In this document: in pieces, positions 18,744 to 27,578 of the stretch | Numbering within the stretch: the stretch's first letter is position 1 | Layout of the letters: each line of letters begins with the position of its first letter | NCBI RefSeq assembly: GCF_003367315.1 | Contig: NZ_CP031415.1 | Span: 3,222,001-3,286,000, forward strand | Direction: 5' to 3' | DNA: 64,000 bases | Source: Saccharospirillum mangrovi | GTDB lineage: Bacteria > Pseudomonadota > Gammaproteobacteria > Pseudomonadales > Natronospirillaceae | Translations under genes and position numbers: made by a program | The notes under the pieces: generated by a model | What the model saw: the letters and a program-made list of their open reading frames with translations, nothing else | Told to the model about the DNA's origin: nothing | Database searches by the model: none

Positions 18744-20108
18744 ATGCAACGTGCCACTCTGAATGCCTCCGTTACCCCCAAAGGCAGCCTGGAAGTGCTG
18801 TCCCAACGTGAAGTTCACAAGCTCAAATCGGTCGAATTTGGTCACTACGAACTGTTTCGTCGCTGCGCGCTGGCGATTCTCAACACCGGTTCGGACAGCG
18901 ACAACGCCAAGACCATTCTGGAAACCTACCCGGATTTTGAGATCGAAATCGTCCAGCAGGATCGCGGCATCCGGCTGAATCTGCACCATGCCCCGGCGGA
19001 CGCTTTTGTCGATGGCGAGATGATCGCCTCAACGCGCGAAATGTTGTTCTCGGCGCTGCGCGACATCGTTTACACCCAGAGCGAAATCGAAAGCAAACGC
19101 CTGACGCACGACAGCGGCGACGGCATCACCGATTACGTGTTTCATTTATTGCGCAACGCCCGGGTGCTGGTGCCGGCGCAGGAACCGCGCATGGTGGTGT
19201 GCTGGGGCGGCCATTCCATCGGCCACGAAGAATACGAATACACCAAGGACGTCGGCCACGAACTGGGCTTGCGCGGTCTGGACATCTGCACCGGCTGCGG
19301 CCCGGGCGCGATGAAAGGCCCGATGAAGGGCGCGACCATCGCCCACGCCAAGCAGCGCATTCGCCATGCGCGTTATCTGGGTTTGACCGAACCGGGCATC
19401 ATTGCCGCCGAAGCGCCGAACCCCATCGTCAACGAGCTGGTGATTCTGCCGGACATCGAAAAACGCCTCGAAGCCTTCGTGCGCGTCGGCCACGGCATTG
19501 TGATTTTCCCCGGCGGCGCCGGCACCGCTGAAGAGTTGCTGTACCTGCTCGGCATTCTGCTGCACCCGGAAAACGCCGAGCTGCCGTTTCCGCTGGTGCT
19601 CAGCGGCCCGAAATCGGCCGAGCCGTATTTCCAGCAACTGCACGATTTCATCGCCCGCACGCTCGGTTACGCCGCCCAGCAACGCTATAAGATCATCATC
19701 GACGACCCGGCCCAGACCGCGCGTGAGATGGCGCAGGGCATCAAGCGCGTCCAGGAATTCCGGCGTGGCAAGGCCGACGCCTATCACTTCAACTGGCAAT
19801 TGCACATCGATCTGGAATATCAGCGTCCGTTCGAGCCGACACACGCCAACATGGCCAAGCTGGATTTGCGCAAAGATCTGCCGGTGCATTTGCTGGCCGC
19901 TAACCTGCGTCGGGCGTTCAGCGGCATCGTGGCTGGCAACGTCAAAGAACAGGGTATTCGCCTGATTGAAGAACAAGGCCCTTATGATTTGCACGGCGAT
20001 GCCGACATTCTGGAACCGCTGGACGATTTGCTCGAAGCCTTTGTACGCCAGCAACGCATGAAATTGCCGGGCAGCGACTACATCCCCTGTTATCGGGTGC
20101 GTCGCTGA
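18744..20108 (+). CDS. ppnN: Nucleotide 5'-monophosphate nucleosidase PpnN (LOG family)
   Basis: A 454-residue PpnN/YgdH-type enzyme that cleaves nucleoside monophosphates to base and ribose 5-phosphate and in E. coli responds to (p)ppGpp. The LOG-domain core is clear: VVCWGGHSI, CTGCGPGAMKGPMKGA and FPGGAGTAEELLYLLGI, the last two being the GxGxxGxM-like and PGGxGTxxE motifs. Long N- and C-terminal extensions distinguish PpnN from short cytokinin-activating LOG proteins. The gene follows thrB in the same direction, with a small GCGGT-ACCGC hairpin in the gap, and precedes a GTG-started GGDEF gene by 21 bases. Confidence 0.92.
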   Translation: MQRATLNASVTPKGSLEVLSQREVHKLKSVEFGHYELFRRCALAILNTGSDSDNAKTILETYPDFEIEIVQQDRGIRLNLHHAPADAFVDGEMIASTREMLFSALRDIVYTQSEIESKRLTHDSGDGITDYVFHLLRNARVLVPAQEPRMVVCWGGHSIGHEEYEYTKDVGHELGLRGLDICTGCGPGAMKGPMKGATIAHAKQRIRHARYLGLTEPGIIAAEAPNPIVNELVILPDIEKRLEAFVRVGHGIVIFPGGAGTAEELLYLLGILLHPENAELPFPLVLSGPKSAEPYFQQLHDFIARTLGYAAQQRYKIIIDDPAQTAREMAQGIKRVQEFRRGKADAYHFNWQLHIDLEYQRPFEPTHANMAKLDLRKDLPVHLLAANLRRAFSGIVAGNVKEQGIRLIEEQGPYDLHGDADILEPLDDLLEAFVRQQRMKLPGSDYIPCYRVRR

Positions 20109-20129
20109 GCGCGCTATTGGGAAACCCCT

Positions 20130-21935
20130 GTGGTCACCGTGCTCCGTTCTGTCATCCTCCGCCCGTTGTTTGGTGCGGCCCTGAGTCTGGCTGTGTTTTC
20201 CAGCCCGGCTCAGGCGCACGATCATGCACCGCCGCTGTTCTGGCAGGGTGAGGATCGGCTGTGGCTGGACGGTCACCTGGAGGTTGCGGTGCAGCGTTCC
20301 GATCAACCACCGGGCGACGACGACTGGGTGGCGCTGCAAGCGCTGGAAGCGTCGCGTTTTACCGGTCAGGACGTACGGCTGCATTTCCGCGCCAAGCTGC
20401 ACAACGCCACCGACACCACCACCAAACTGTGGCTGCATCTGGATGAGTCCACGCTCGACTACATCGACCTGACGCTCGGCGGCCAGCACTGGCTGACGGG
20501 CGATCACCTGCCGTTCGATACCCGCCCGATTCACCACACCAGTTTTCTGTTTCCGGTGGTGTTGCATCCCGGCGAAACCCAGGCACTGAGCGGCTGGATT
20601 GAAAGCCGGCAGATTCGCTTGCCGATGTCGGTGTGGGTGCCCTCGGCCTATCTGCACTGGGCGGAAAAACGCACCATCCGCAACGGCCTGTTTTTCGCCA
20701 CCGTCATCGTGCTCGCCAGCCTCTGCTTAGTGACCTACGGCGCGACGCGCATTCCGGCGTATCTGGGCTTTGGCTTGTTCAATCTGGCGGCGATGTTGTT
20801 TTTCCTGCAGGTGTTTGGCTACGGCTTTCAATATTTGTGGCCGCGGGCGTTGGGCGTCAATTACGTCGCCGGGCCGTTCAGCACCTATTTGCTGGCGCTG
20901 AGTTTCGGCTGGATGGCACCGACCATGCTTCGCGGTCGCACCCATCAACCGCGACTGTCGGGAGTGATCAAAGGCCTGTTGCCGGTGCTGGTGATTGGCG
21001 GGCTGATTCTGGCAATCGTGGCCGAGCGCACCTGGCTGATTCAGTTCGCCATCTATTGGCTATTCGTCGTACTGGTGCTGATCGTGGCCATGCTGGTGAT
21101 GGAAATTCGTGGCGGTTCGCGACGCGCCCGGTTGTTCGCGCTGATCTGGGCACCCATGCTGATGGCGGCGCTGGCGCTGCTGCTCGCCTGGCTCGATTGG
21201 ATTCCGTACACCGACGCGCTGATTACGCTCTGTCTGGCCGGCCTCGGTATGACCAGTCTGGGCTTTTTCGTGCTGCTCGGTTTTCAGTTGCGACAATCGA
21301 TTCTGCGTCGGCAGAAAGTCGAACAGGAATCGCTGGAACTGAAGACGGCTCAAGCCGACCGGTTGGCACAGGAAGTGGCAGAACGCACCCAGCAACTGGC
21401 CGAAAGCAATCGTCGTTTGCGTCAGATGGCGTTAACCGATCCGCTGACCGGCCTGCCCAACCGGCGCCAGTTGGACGATTTCGGCGAACTGCACCACCGC
21501 CTGGCGCGCCTGACTCAGGCCCGGCTGCACGCCGCCATCTTCGATCTCGACCACTTCAAACAGGTCAACGACAGCTACGGCCATCCGGTGGGCGACCGCT
21601 TCTTGCAGACGGTCGCCAACACCTTGGAACAGGTGCTGTTGACGCCATCCACGGGGCCACGGCTGGTAGCGCGGCTGGGCGGTGAGGAGTTTGCGTTGGT
21701 GTGTTACGGCCTCGACGACGCCGAGTTGCCGTCGTTGCTGGAAGCCGCGCGCGACGCCATCAGCCGGATCCGCATTGACGAAGCGCCTGACGTGCAACTG
21801 ACGCTCAGCGTCGGTTGGGCCGGGGGTCAGGCTGATCAGCCACTAACGCAGATTTTCCGCCGCGCCGACCAGGCGCTGTATCGCGCCAAAGACGCCGGTC
21901 GCAACCAGGTGGTAGCCGCCTCAGTCGGCGACTGA
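20130..21935 (+). CDS. Membrane diguanylate cyclase with 7TMR-DISM sensor
   Basis: A 601-residue protein: signal peptide (SLAVFSSPAQA), a periplasmic DISMED2-like beta domain to about 180 (WLHLDESTLDYIDLTLGG, HPGETQALSGWIESR), seven hydrophobic segments to about 390, a coiled coil (KVEQESLELKTAQADRLAQE) and a GGDEF domain from about 430. The cyclase parts are intact: DPLTGLPNRRQ, IFDLDHFKQVND, RLGGEEFALV, and RADQALYRAKDAGRNQV. There is no RxxD product-inhibition site just before GGEEF. It should make cyclic-di-GMP in response to a periplasmic ligand, probably a carbohydrate-like molecule by family precedent. Start GTG 20130 lies 21 bases after ppnN. The end overlaps the convergent binding-protein gene by 15 bases. 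Confidence 0.9.
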   Translation: MVTVLRSVILRPLFGAALSLAVFSSPAQAHDHAPPLFWQGEDRLWLDGHLEVAVQRSDQPPGDDDWVALQALEASRFTGQDVRLHFRAKLHNATDTTTKLWLHLDESTLDYIDLTLGGQHWLTGDHLPFDTRPIHHTSFLFPVVLHPGETQALSGWIESRQIRLPMSVWVPSAYLHWAEKRTIRNGLFFATVIVLASLCLVTYGATRIPAYLGFGLFNLAAMLFFLQVFGYGFQYLWPRALGVNYVAGPFSTYLLALSFGWMAPTMLRGRTHQPRLSGVIKGLLPVLVIGGLILAIVAERTWLIQFAIYWLFVVLVLIVAMLVMEIRGGSRRARLFALIWAPMLMAALALLLAWLDWIPYTDALITLCLAGLGMTSLGFFVLLGFQLRQSILRRQKVEQESLELKTAQADRLAQEVAERTQQLAESNRRLRQMALTDPLTGLPNRRQLDDFGELHHRLARLTQARLHAAIFDLDHFKQVNDSYGHPVGDRFLQTVANTLEQVLLTPSTGPRLVARLGGEEFALVCYGLDDAELPSLLEAARDAISRIRIDEAPDVQLTLSVGWAGGQADQPLTQIFRRADQALYRAKDAGRNQVVAASVGD

Positions 21936-22727
21936 CGGTTCCAGCCACGGCAACATGGGCTGAATGGGGACGCTGAGCGCGTCAATCATGCTGTCGGGGT
22001 AATGGCCGCGATAATACTCAGCCAGCGTGCCGTCGGTTTTCATGGCATCGAGCGTGGCTTGCCAGGCGGCGACGGTGGCGTCTGGCACATCGAGCGAAAA
22101 CGCCAGATACAGGTAGCGGTATTCCAGGCTGTACGCGAGTCGCAGCGCCGACTCGTCCAGACCGGATTCGAGCAGATATGGTCGATGGCCGATATCGCTG
22201 GTCAGCCACAACTCCACCCGACCGTGCTGCAACATGCGCAAGCATTGGTCCGGCTGCGCTGGCCGCTCCAGGTTGGTGAACCCCAACTCGCTCAATTGAT
22301 TGCCGCCTGAACCGCCCAGGTAGGCGCAGATACCTTGAACCTGACGGGCGTCGTCCAGGCTGTTCACGGCCACATCGCTGTCCGCACGGGCGTATAAACC
22401 CGACACCACTCGCTTGATCGGCCCCACCCATTTGAACCGGGCTTCGCGCTCAGCGGTGCGGGCGGTTTCAAACAAAACAATATCCGGACCTTCCTGCGCC
22501 AGCGCATAGGCTCGCGCCCACGGCAGCAAGGTTATGTCGCCCTCCAGCCCCTGACGTTGCATCAGTTCGCGCACCATGTCGGCGGTGGCGCCGGTGACGC
22601 GGCCGTCGGCGCCCAGGTATTCACCCGGCGGCGAATGTTCGGTCAGCACTTGCAAGCTCACTGGTTCGGCCGCTGCCAGTGCGGGTAGGACCGCCATAAA
22701 CAGCGCCATACGTCGCCAGACGTGCAT
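21921..22727 (-). CDS. Periplasmic solute-binding protein, family 3-like
   Basis: A 268-residue secreted protein with a signal peptide (WRRMALFMAVLPALAAA) and the extracellular solute-binding family 3 fold: LQVLTEHSPPGEYLGADG, then GATADMVRELMQR and ILLP-like WARAYALAQEGPDIVLFETARTAER. No transporter subunits are nearby; stand-alone members of this type in gammaproteobacteria often act as sensors or have unknown roles. It is the third gene of a likely operon, three bases after the hydrolase gene, with GAGGA before its ATG. The ligand is unknown. Confidence 0.75.
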   Translation of the reverse strand: MHVWRRMALFMAVLPALAAAEPVSLQVLTEHSPPGEYLGADGRVTGATADMVRELMQRQGLEGDITLLPWARAYALAQEGPDIVLFETARTAEREARFKWVGPIKRVVSGLYARADSDVAVNSLDDARQVQGICAYLGGSGGNQLSELGFTNLERPAQPDQCLRMLQHGRVELWLTSDIGHRPYLLESGLDESALRLAYSLEYRYLYLAFSLDVPDATVAAWQATLDAMKTDGTLAEYYRGHYPDSMIDALSVPIQPMLPWLEPSVAD

Positions 22728-22730
22728 CGG

Positions 22731-23393
22731 TCAGTCCTCTGCGCCGGCGCGCAAAAACGCCAGGGTGCGTTGAAACGCCATATCGGCAGCCTCGGGCTGG
22801 TAGACATCTGAGCGCAATGGTTCAGCGAACCAATGGCCGGTGCCGGGGTAGCGATGCAGGTCCAGCGGCCGACCGGCCTGTTGCAACGCATCGCGCCACT
22901 CATCGATTTCTTCGTCAGTGGCGAACGGATCATCATCCGCCAGATGCGCCTGATAGCGGGCCGTGGCCGCTTGATACTCATCGGGCCGGGCGGCGTAATA
23001 ACTGACCACACTGTGCAGTAACGACGGCTGGGCGATCGACAGACCCAGCCCCTGAAACGCCCCCAACGAGAATCCCACCGCAGCGACACCCGACTCGGTT
23101 TCGCCGGTTTGCTGCGCCAGCCAATGCGCGGCTTGCTCCATCGTCGCCATCGCCTGCTGGCGATCCATGGCATTGGCGGCTGCTTCGGCGGCGTCAATCG
23201 TGGTCACTACCTGGCCTTGATACAAATCCGGCGCGAAGGCGTGAAAGCCCGCCTGCGCCAGGGCATCGCAGTAGCGACGCACGTCGTCGTTCAGGCCCCA
23301 CCAGGCGTGCAACACCAACACGCCGGGCGCGGCTTCACTGTGGCTGGGGGCGTCGTAACCGGGGGGCATTGAGGCTGAAACCGGGCTGTTCAT
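22731..23393 (-). CDS. Dienelactone hydrolase-family alpha/beta hydrolase
   Basis: A 220-residue cytoplasmic hydrolase. VLVLHAWWGLNDDVRRYCDALAQAG is the typical strand-loop-helix with oxyanion region; AAVGFSLGAF carries the nucleophile as serine where classical dienelactone hydrolases have cysteine; ADDDPFATDEE holds the acid and YPGTGHWFAEP the histidine. Start ATG 23393 opens MNSPVSASMPPGYDAP; the 18-codon extension upstream is not conserved in character. It sits between an SDR-like gene and a solute-binding protein gene on the same strand. The substrate is unknown. Confidence 0.82.
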   Translation of the reverse strand: MNSPVSASMPPGYDAPSHSEAAPGVLVLHAWWGLNDDVRRYCDALAQAGFHAFAPDLYQGQVVTTIDAAEAAANAMDRQQAMATMEQAAHWLAQQTGETESGVAAVGFSLGAFQGLGLSIAQPSLLHSVVSYYAARPDEYQAATARYQAHLADDDPFATDEEIDEWRDALQQAGRPLDLHRYPGTGHWFAEPLRSDVYQPEAADMAFQRTLAFLRAGAED

Positions 23394-23480
23394 TGGGGCC
23401 GTTACTCCATTGCAAATCGGGGGCGCAAACACCTTGGCAGGCAACACACCTAAGGGTCAAACACCGACCGAAGCCGGCGT

Positions 23481-24308
23481 TCACTGGGATTCATAACCGC
23501 CAGCGCGGAAATCCGGATAGCGCCAAACAAAGCCGCTGCCGGCCAGCCGGTCGGCACGCAGCTGTTTGCCGCCGTCGATAACCGGGGTATCGGCCAGTGC
23601 TGGCAAAGACTCCAGTTCCCGCAAATACGCGAGCACATCAAACAGCGGCGCCGACTGACGGTCGCTGACCAGATAGCAGGCCTCGGGCTCGGCCACGTCC
23701 AACATCAGATGCACCAACGCCGCTGCGGCGTCGTCGATGTGAATGCGATTGGTCCAGTGGTTGCGTGCTGGCGGTTCAACATCGGCTTTACGCGCCTGGC
23801 GCCGCAGCCAATCACGACCCGGGCCGTAGAGACCACTCAGGCGCGCGACCACCGTCGGCACCGGCAGGTCTGCGACCAGCGCTTCCATTTCGAGCAGCAG
23901 CTCACCGGCCCAGTCTGTGGGTTCGGGCGGGCTGGTCTCGTCCATATCGCGGCCATCGTCGGCGCCGTAAACACGCGTTGAACTGACCACCACAACGCGC
24001 TTCGGCGGTTGTGACCAATGGGCCAGACTGGCCGCCAGTTGCTGTATTGGCTCAACGTAGGCGCGACGATAACCCTCGGGTGTGCGCTCGCCTGCTGAGA
24101 GCGCGACAACGATACCGGCGGCACCGACATCCGGCCACCGCTGTGTCGCCAGATCGAGCGACTGTTGTTCAAACCCCAGCGACGGATCGGCCGCACGGCG
24201 GCGAAAACCGACCACTTGCTTCCCGCGTTCCAGAAAGCGTCGGACGACGCGTCGGTTCAAATCGCCGACGCCGGCCAACAGCTGAGTGCCTGCCATATCA
24301 TTATTCAC
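23481..24308 (-). CDS. SDR-family NAD(P)-dependent epimerase-like protein
   Basis: A 275-residue extended-SDR-like protein. LLAGVGDLNRRVVRRFLERG is a glycine-rich nucleotide-binding start (GxGxxN), VVVVSSTRVYGADDG is the central strand with the serine-threonine region, and LSGLYGPGRDWL plus NRIHIDDAAAALVHLM are typical of the YeeZ-like branch. The YxxxK pair expected in active enzymes is not evident after VYG (WAGELLLEMEAL stands there), so catalysis may differ. It is divergent from oxyR and first of a three-gene reverse operon. Confidence 0.75.
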   Translation of the reverse strand: MNNDMAGTQLLAGVGDLNRRVVRRFLERGKQVVGFRRRAADPSLGFEQQSLDLATQRWPDVGAAGIVVALSAGERTPEGYRRAYVEPIQQLAASLAHWSQPPKRVVVVSSTRVYGADDGRDMDETSPPEPTDWAGELLLEMEALVADLPVPTVVARLSGLYGPGRDWLRRQARKADVEPPARNHWTNRIHIDDAAAALVHLMLDVAEPEACYLVSDRQSAPLFDVLAYLRELESLPALADTPVIDGGKQLRADRLAGSGFVWRYPDFRAGGYESQ

Positions 24309-24432
24309 TTGTATTAAAAACCCGTTTTCGATAGCTTACGCCTTCATAGCCTGTACCTAACCAGGCCCGGTTTCAACCCGCCGACTGGGGTTATGCCCCT
24401 ACCTTGGCCGGCCAGCAGCGGACGATCATCCC

Positions 24433-25353
24433 ATGACTCTGACAGAACTGCGCTACATAGTGGCGCTGGCCCAGGAACGGCATTTTGGCAAAGCGGCCGA
24501 GCGCTGCTTTGTCGCCCAACCGACGTTAAGCGTCGCCATCAAAAAACTCGAAGATCGCCTCGGCGTTGCCATTTTCGAACGCGGCAAAAGCGGCGTTCAG
24601 GTCACGCCCATCGGCCAGCGCATTGTCGAGCAGGCGCAGCGTGTGCTCGAAGAAAGCCACAAGATCGAAGATCTGGCGCACGCCGGCAAAAACCAGTTGT
24701 CCAGCCCGCTGAAACTGGGCGTTATCTACACCGTCGGCCCGTACCTGCTGCCGCACATCATTCCACAATTGCGTCAGTTGGCGCCGGACATGCCGCTCGA
24801 AATTGAAGAAAACTTCACCGGCACCTTGCGCCAGCGGCTGCGCGACGGCTTGCTCGACGCCATCATCATCGCGCTGCCATTCAAAGAACCGGACGTGCTG
24901 ACCAAGCCGATGTTCGACGAAGATTTTGAAGTGCTGCTGCCAGCCGACCACCCGCTGACCAAGGAAAAAGCCATCGCCGCCGAACGGCTGATCGAAGAGC
25001 CGCTGTTACTGCTCGGCGAAGGCCATTGTTTCCGCGACAACATTTTCAGCACCTGCCCCAACATCGCCTCGGCCTCGCGCGACCCCAAAGGCCAGGTGCG
25101 CACCATGGCCGATGGCAGCTCCCTGGAAACTCTGCGGCACATGGTGGCGTCCAACCTGGGGCTGACCATTCTGCCCAAGTCGGCCACCGGCTCAACGCTG
25201 TACAACGACAAGCAAGTGGCGGTGCGGCCATTCGCTGGCAAAGCGCCGCGTCGCACTATTGCGCTTGCCTGGCGTGCCAGCTTCCCGCGGCCGAAAGCCA
25301 TCGACTTGCTGGAAACCTGCATTCGTCAGTGCAAAACACCCGAAGCGGCTTAA
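24433..25353 (+). CDS. oxyR: Hydrogen-peroxide sensor and regulator OxyR
   Basis: A 306-residue LysR-family regulator. The N-terminal helix-turn-helix (FGKAAERCFVAQPTLSVAIKKLED) is followed by the redox domain, in which GHCFRDNIFSTCP shows the two cysteines spaced as C199 and C208 of E. coli OxyR, together with LLGEGHC. Oxidation to a disulfide activates peroxide-defence genes. The recG gene starts 38 bases downstream, the oxyR-recG order known from Pseudomonas, supporting the assignment. The upstream gap shares a promoter region with the divergent SDR gene; no convincing full OxyR box was found there. Confidence 0.95.
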   Translation: MTLTELRYIVALAQERHFGKAAERCFVAQPTLSVAIKKLEDRLGVAIFERGKSGVQVTPIGQRIVEQAQRVLEESHKIEDLAHAGKNQLSSPLKLGVIYTVGPYLLPHIIPQLRQLAPDMPLEIEENFTGTLRQRLRDGLLDAIIIALPFKEPDVLTKPMFDEDFEVLLPADHPLTKEKAIAAERLIEEPLLLLGEGHCFRDNIFSTCPNIASASRDPKGQVRTMADGSSLETLRHMVASNLGLTILPKSATGSTLYNDKQVAVRPFAGKAPRRTIALAWRASFPRPKAIDLLETCIRQCKTPEAA

Positions 25354-25391
25354 CACCGCTTCGCTTTCTTCCCTTGGCCTGAGCCCTTGCC

Positions 25392-27461
25392 ATGTCGCTC
25401 GACCAACCGCTGTCAGAACTCAAAGGCGTCGGCCCCAAACTGGCGGAAAAATGCCAGGGTATGGGGCTGAACACCATCGGCGATCTGCTGTTTCATCTGC
25501 CCTATAAATATCAGGACCGCACCCGCATCACGCCGATTGGCCGGTTGCGCTTTGGCATGGCCGTGGTCATCGAAGGCGAGGTGCGCGGTGCGCAGGTGGT
25601 GTTCGGCAAGCGCCGTTCATTGATCTGCCGCATTCAGGACGGCACCGGCCTGCTGTCGATGCGGCTGTTCCACTTTAGCAAAGCGCAACAAGTGCGACTG
25701 CGCGCCGGCACCCGCATTCGCTGTTACGGCGAAGTGCGCCAGGGTTCGACCGGCCTGGAAATGATGCACCCGGAATACGAAGTGCGCGACGAAGGCGACT
25801 TCCCACCGCTCGACAACGCCCTGACGCCGCTCTACCCCAGCACCGACGGCCTGAACCAGAACCGCCTGCGTTCGCTGGTCGATCAAGCCATCGACGCGCT
25901 CAAGCAACAGGGCGGCCTGCCTGAATGGTTGCCGCCAGACTGGCTGGCTGGCTGGGGTTTGCCGTCGCTGACCGAAGCGCTGTTAACACTGCACCACCCG
26001 CAAGCGGACAGCGACACCGAAGCGTTGCTCTCCGGCCAACACCCGGCGCAACAACGGCTGGCGCTGGAGGAATTACTGGCGCATCACTTAAGCCTGATGC
26101 AGATGCGCCAACGCACCCAGGCCGCCGGCGCTACACCGCTGCCGCCGAGCCAACGGCTGGTCAGCGCCTTATTAAAGCAACTGCCGTTTACGCTGACCGG
26201 CGCGCAACAACGCGTGCTGGCCGACATCCAGACCGATCTGGCCAGCCCCCGGCCAATGCTGCGTCTGGTGCAGGGCGACGTCGGCTCCGGCAAAACCTTA
26301 GTCGCGGTGTTAGCCGCGTTGCAGGCCATCGAAGCCAATCATCAAGTCGCCTTAATGGCACCGACCGAACTGCTCGCCGAACAGCATTTCCGCACCTTGA
26401 GCGCCTGGCTGGAACCGCTCGGTCTGCGCTGCGGTCTGCTCACCGGCAAGCTGGGCAGACGCCAGCGCGGCGAAGTGCTCGACGATCTCGCCAGCGGCCA
26501 GGTGCATCTGGCGGTCGGTACCCACGCCCTGTTTCAGGAGGCGGTGCAGTATCAACGTTTGGGTCTGGTGATCATCGACGAACAGCACCGCTTCGGTGTG
26601 CATCAACGCTTGGCATTGAAAGAAAAAGCCGTACACGGCCTGCCGCACCAATTGACCATGACCGCCACGCCGATCCCGCGCACCCTGGCAATGACCGCCT
26701 ACGCCGATCTCGATGTCTCCATCATCGACGAACTGCCGCCGGGCCGGACGCCGGTGACTACCACCGTCATCAGCCAGGACCGCCGCGATGCCGTCGTACG
26801 CCGTGTCGATGCCGCCTGCGGCGACGGCCGGCAAGTCTATTGGGTGTGTACGCTGATTGAGGAATCGGAAGAGTTGCAGGCCGAAGCCGCCGAGGCGACG
26901 GCCGATGCGTTGCAACGCGCGCTGCCCAATCGCCGCGTTGGCTTGTTGCACGGGCGCATGAAACCGGCCGACAAAAACCGTTTGATGCAGGCGTTCAAAG
27001 ATCGGCAACTCGACATTCTGGTGGCCACCACCGTCATCGAAGTCGGCGTCGATGTGCCCAACGCCTCGGTGATGATCATCGAAAATCCCGAGCGTCTGGG
27101 TCTGGCGCAATTGCATCAGTTACGCGGCCGGGTCGGGCGCGGCACCGTCGACAGCCATTGCCTACTGATGTTCGGTTCGCCGTTGTCGGCACAAGGGCAA
27201 CAGCGTTTGGAAGTGATGCGCTCGACCAGCGACGGCTTCCGCATCGCCGAAGAAGATTTAAAATTGCGCGGCCCCGGCGAAGTGCTCGGCACCCGCCAGA
27301 CCGGCGCGCTGGAATTCCGCGTCGCCGACCTGGAACGCGACCGCCGCTGGCTCGATGTCATTCCCGAACTCGCCAAGCAATTGACGGCACAATACCCATC
27401 TCACGTCGAACCTTTGGTGCAGCGCTGGCTCTGGGGTGCAGACCGCTACGGCCAAGTGTGA
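25392..27461 (+). CDS. recG: ATP-dependent DNA helicase RecG
   Basis: A 689-residue RecG, which remodels stalled forks and Holliday junctions. The wedge domain (LSELKGVGPKLAEKCQGMG, then DLLFHLPYKYQDR) is followed by the helicase core: VQGDVGSGKT, MAPTELLAEQHF, IIDEQHRFGVHQR (DEQH box), TATPIPRTLAMT, TTVIEVGVDVPNA and QLHQLRGRVGRG. Length is standard. It follows oxyR closely, probably in one transcript. No unusual feature was seen. Confidence 0.97.
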   Translation: MSLDQPLSELKGVGPKLAEKCQGMGLNTIGDLLFHLPYKYQDRTRITPIGRLRFGMAVVIEGEVRGAQVVFGKRRSLICRIQDGTGLLSMRLFHFSKAQQVRLRAGTRIRCYGEVRQGSTGLEMMHPEYEVRDEGDFPPLDNALTPLYPSTDGLNQNRLRSLVDQAIDALKQQGGLPEWLPPDWLAGWGLPSLTEALLTLHHPQADSDTEALLSGQHPAQQRLALEELLAHHLSLMQMRQRTQAAGATPLPPSQRLVSALLKQLPFTLTGAQQRVLADIQTDLASPRPMLRLVQGDVGSGKTLVAVLAALQAIEANHQVALMAPTELLAEQHFRTLSAWLEPLGLRCGLLTGKLGRRQRGEVLDDLASGQVHLAVGTHALFQEAVQYQRLGLVIIDEQHRFGVHQRLALKEKAVHGLPHQLTMTATPIPRTLAMTAYADLDVSIIDELPPGRTPVTTTVISQDRRDAVVRRVDAACGDGRQVYWVCTLIEESEELQAEAAEATADALQRALPNRRVGLLHGRMKPADKNRLMQAFKDRQLDILVATTVIEVGVDVPNASVMIIENPERLGLAQLHQLRGRVGRGTVDSHCLLMFGSPLSAQGQQRLEVMRSTSDGFRIAEEDLKLRGPGEVLGTRQTGALEFRVADLERDRRWLDVIPELAKQLTAQYPSHVEPLVQRWLWGADRYGQV

Positions 27462-27578
27462 CCAATTCGGCTTTTTCACAACCAAGCGGTTTTTTCCGTC
27501 GCTCCAAGGTTGCGGAACCACCAAACGGCAACCATAGTTCCCAGGCTGTCGATCACGGATGAAAAGGATTTTGATCTC

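Noticed and set aside
19146-20657. 503-codon frame on the reverse strand opposite ppnN
   Set aside because: PpnN on the other strand shows all family motifs; this frame shows none.
24335-24365. OxyR box upstream of oxyR
   Set aside because: ATAG-N7-CT pairs occur, but the two half-sites abut and lack the seven-base spacing of the tetramer site.
25925-26860. 311-codon frame inside recG in another phase
   Set aside because: Arg/Ala/Pro-rich shadow of the recG reading frame.
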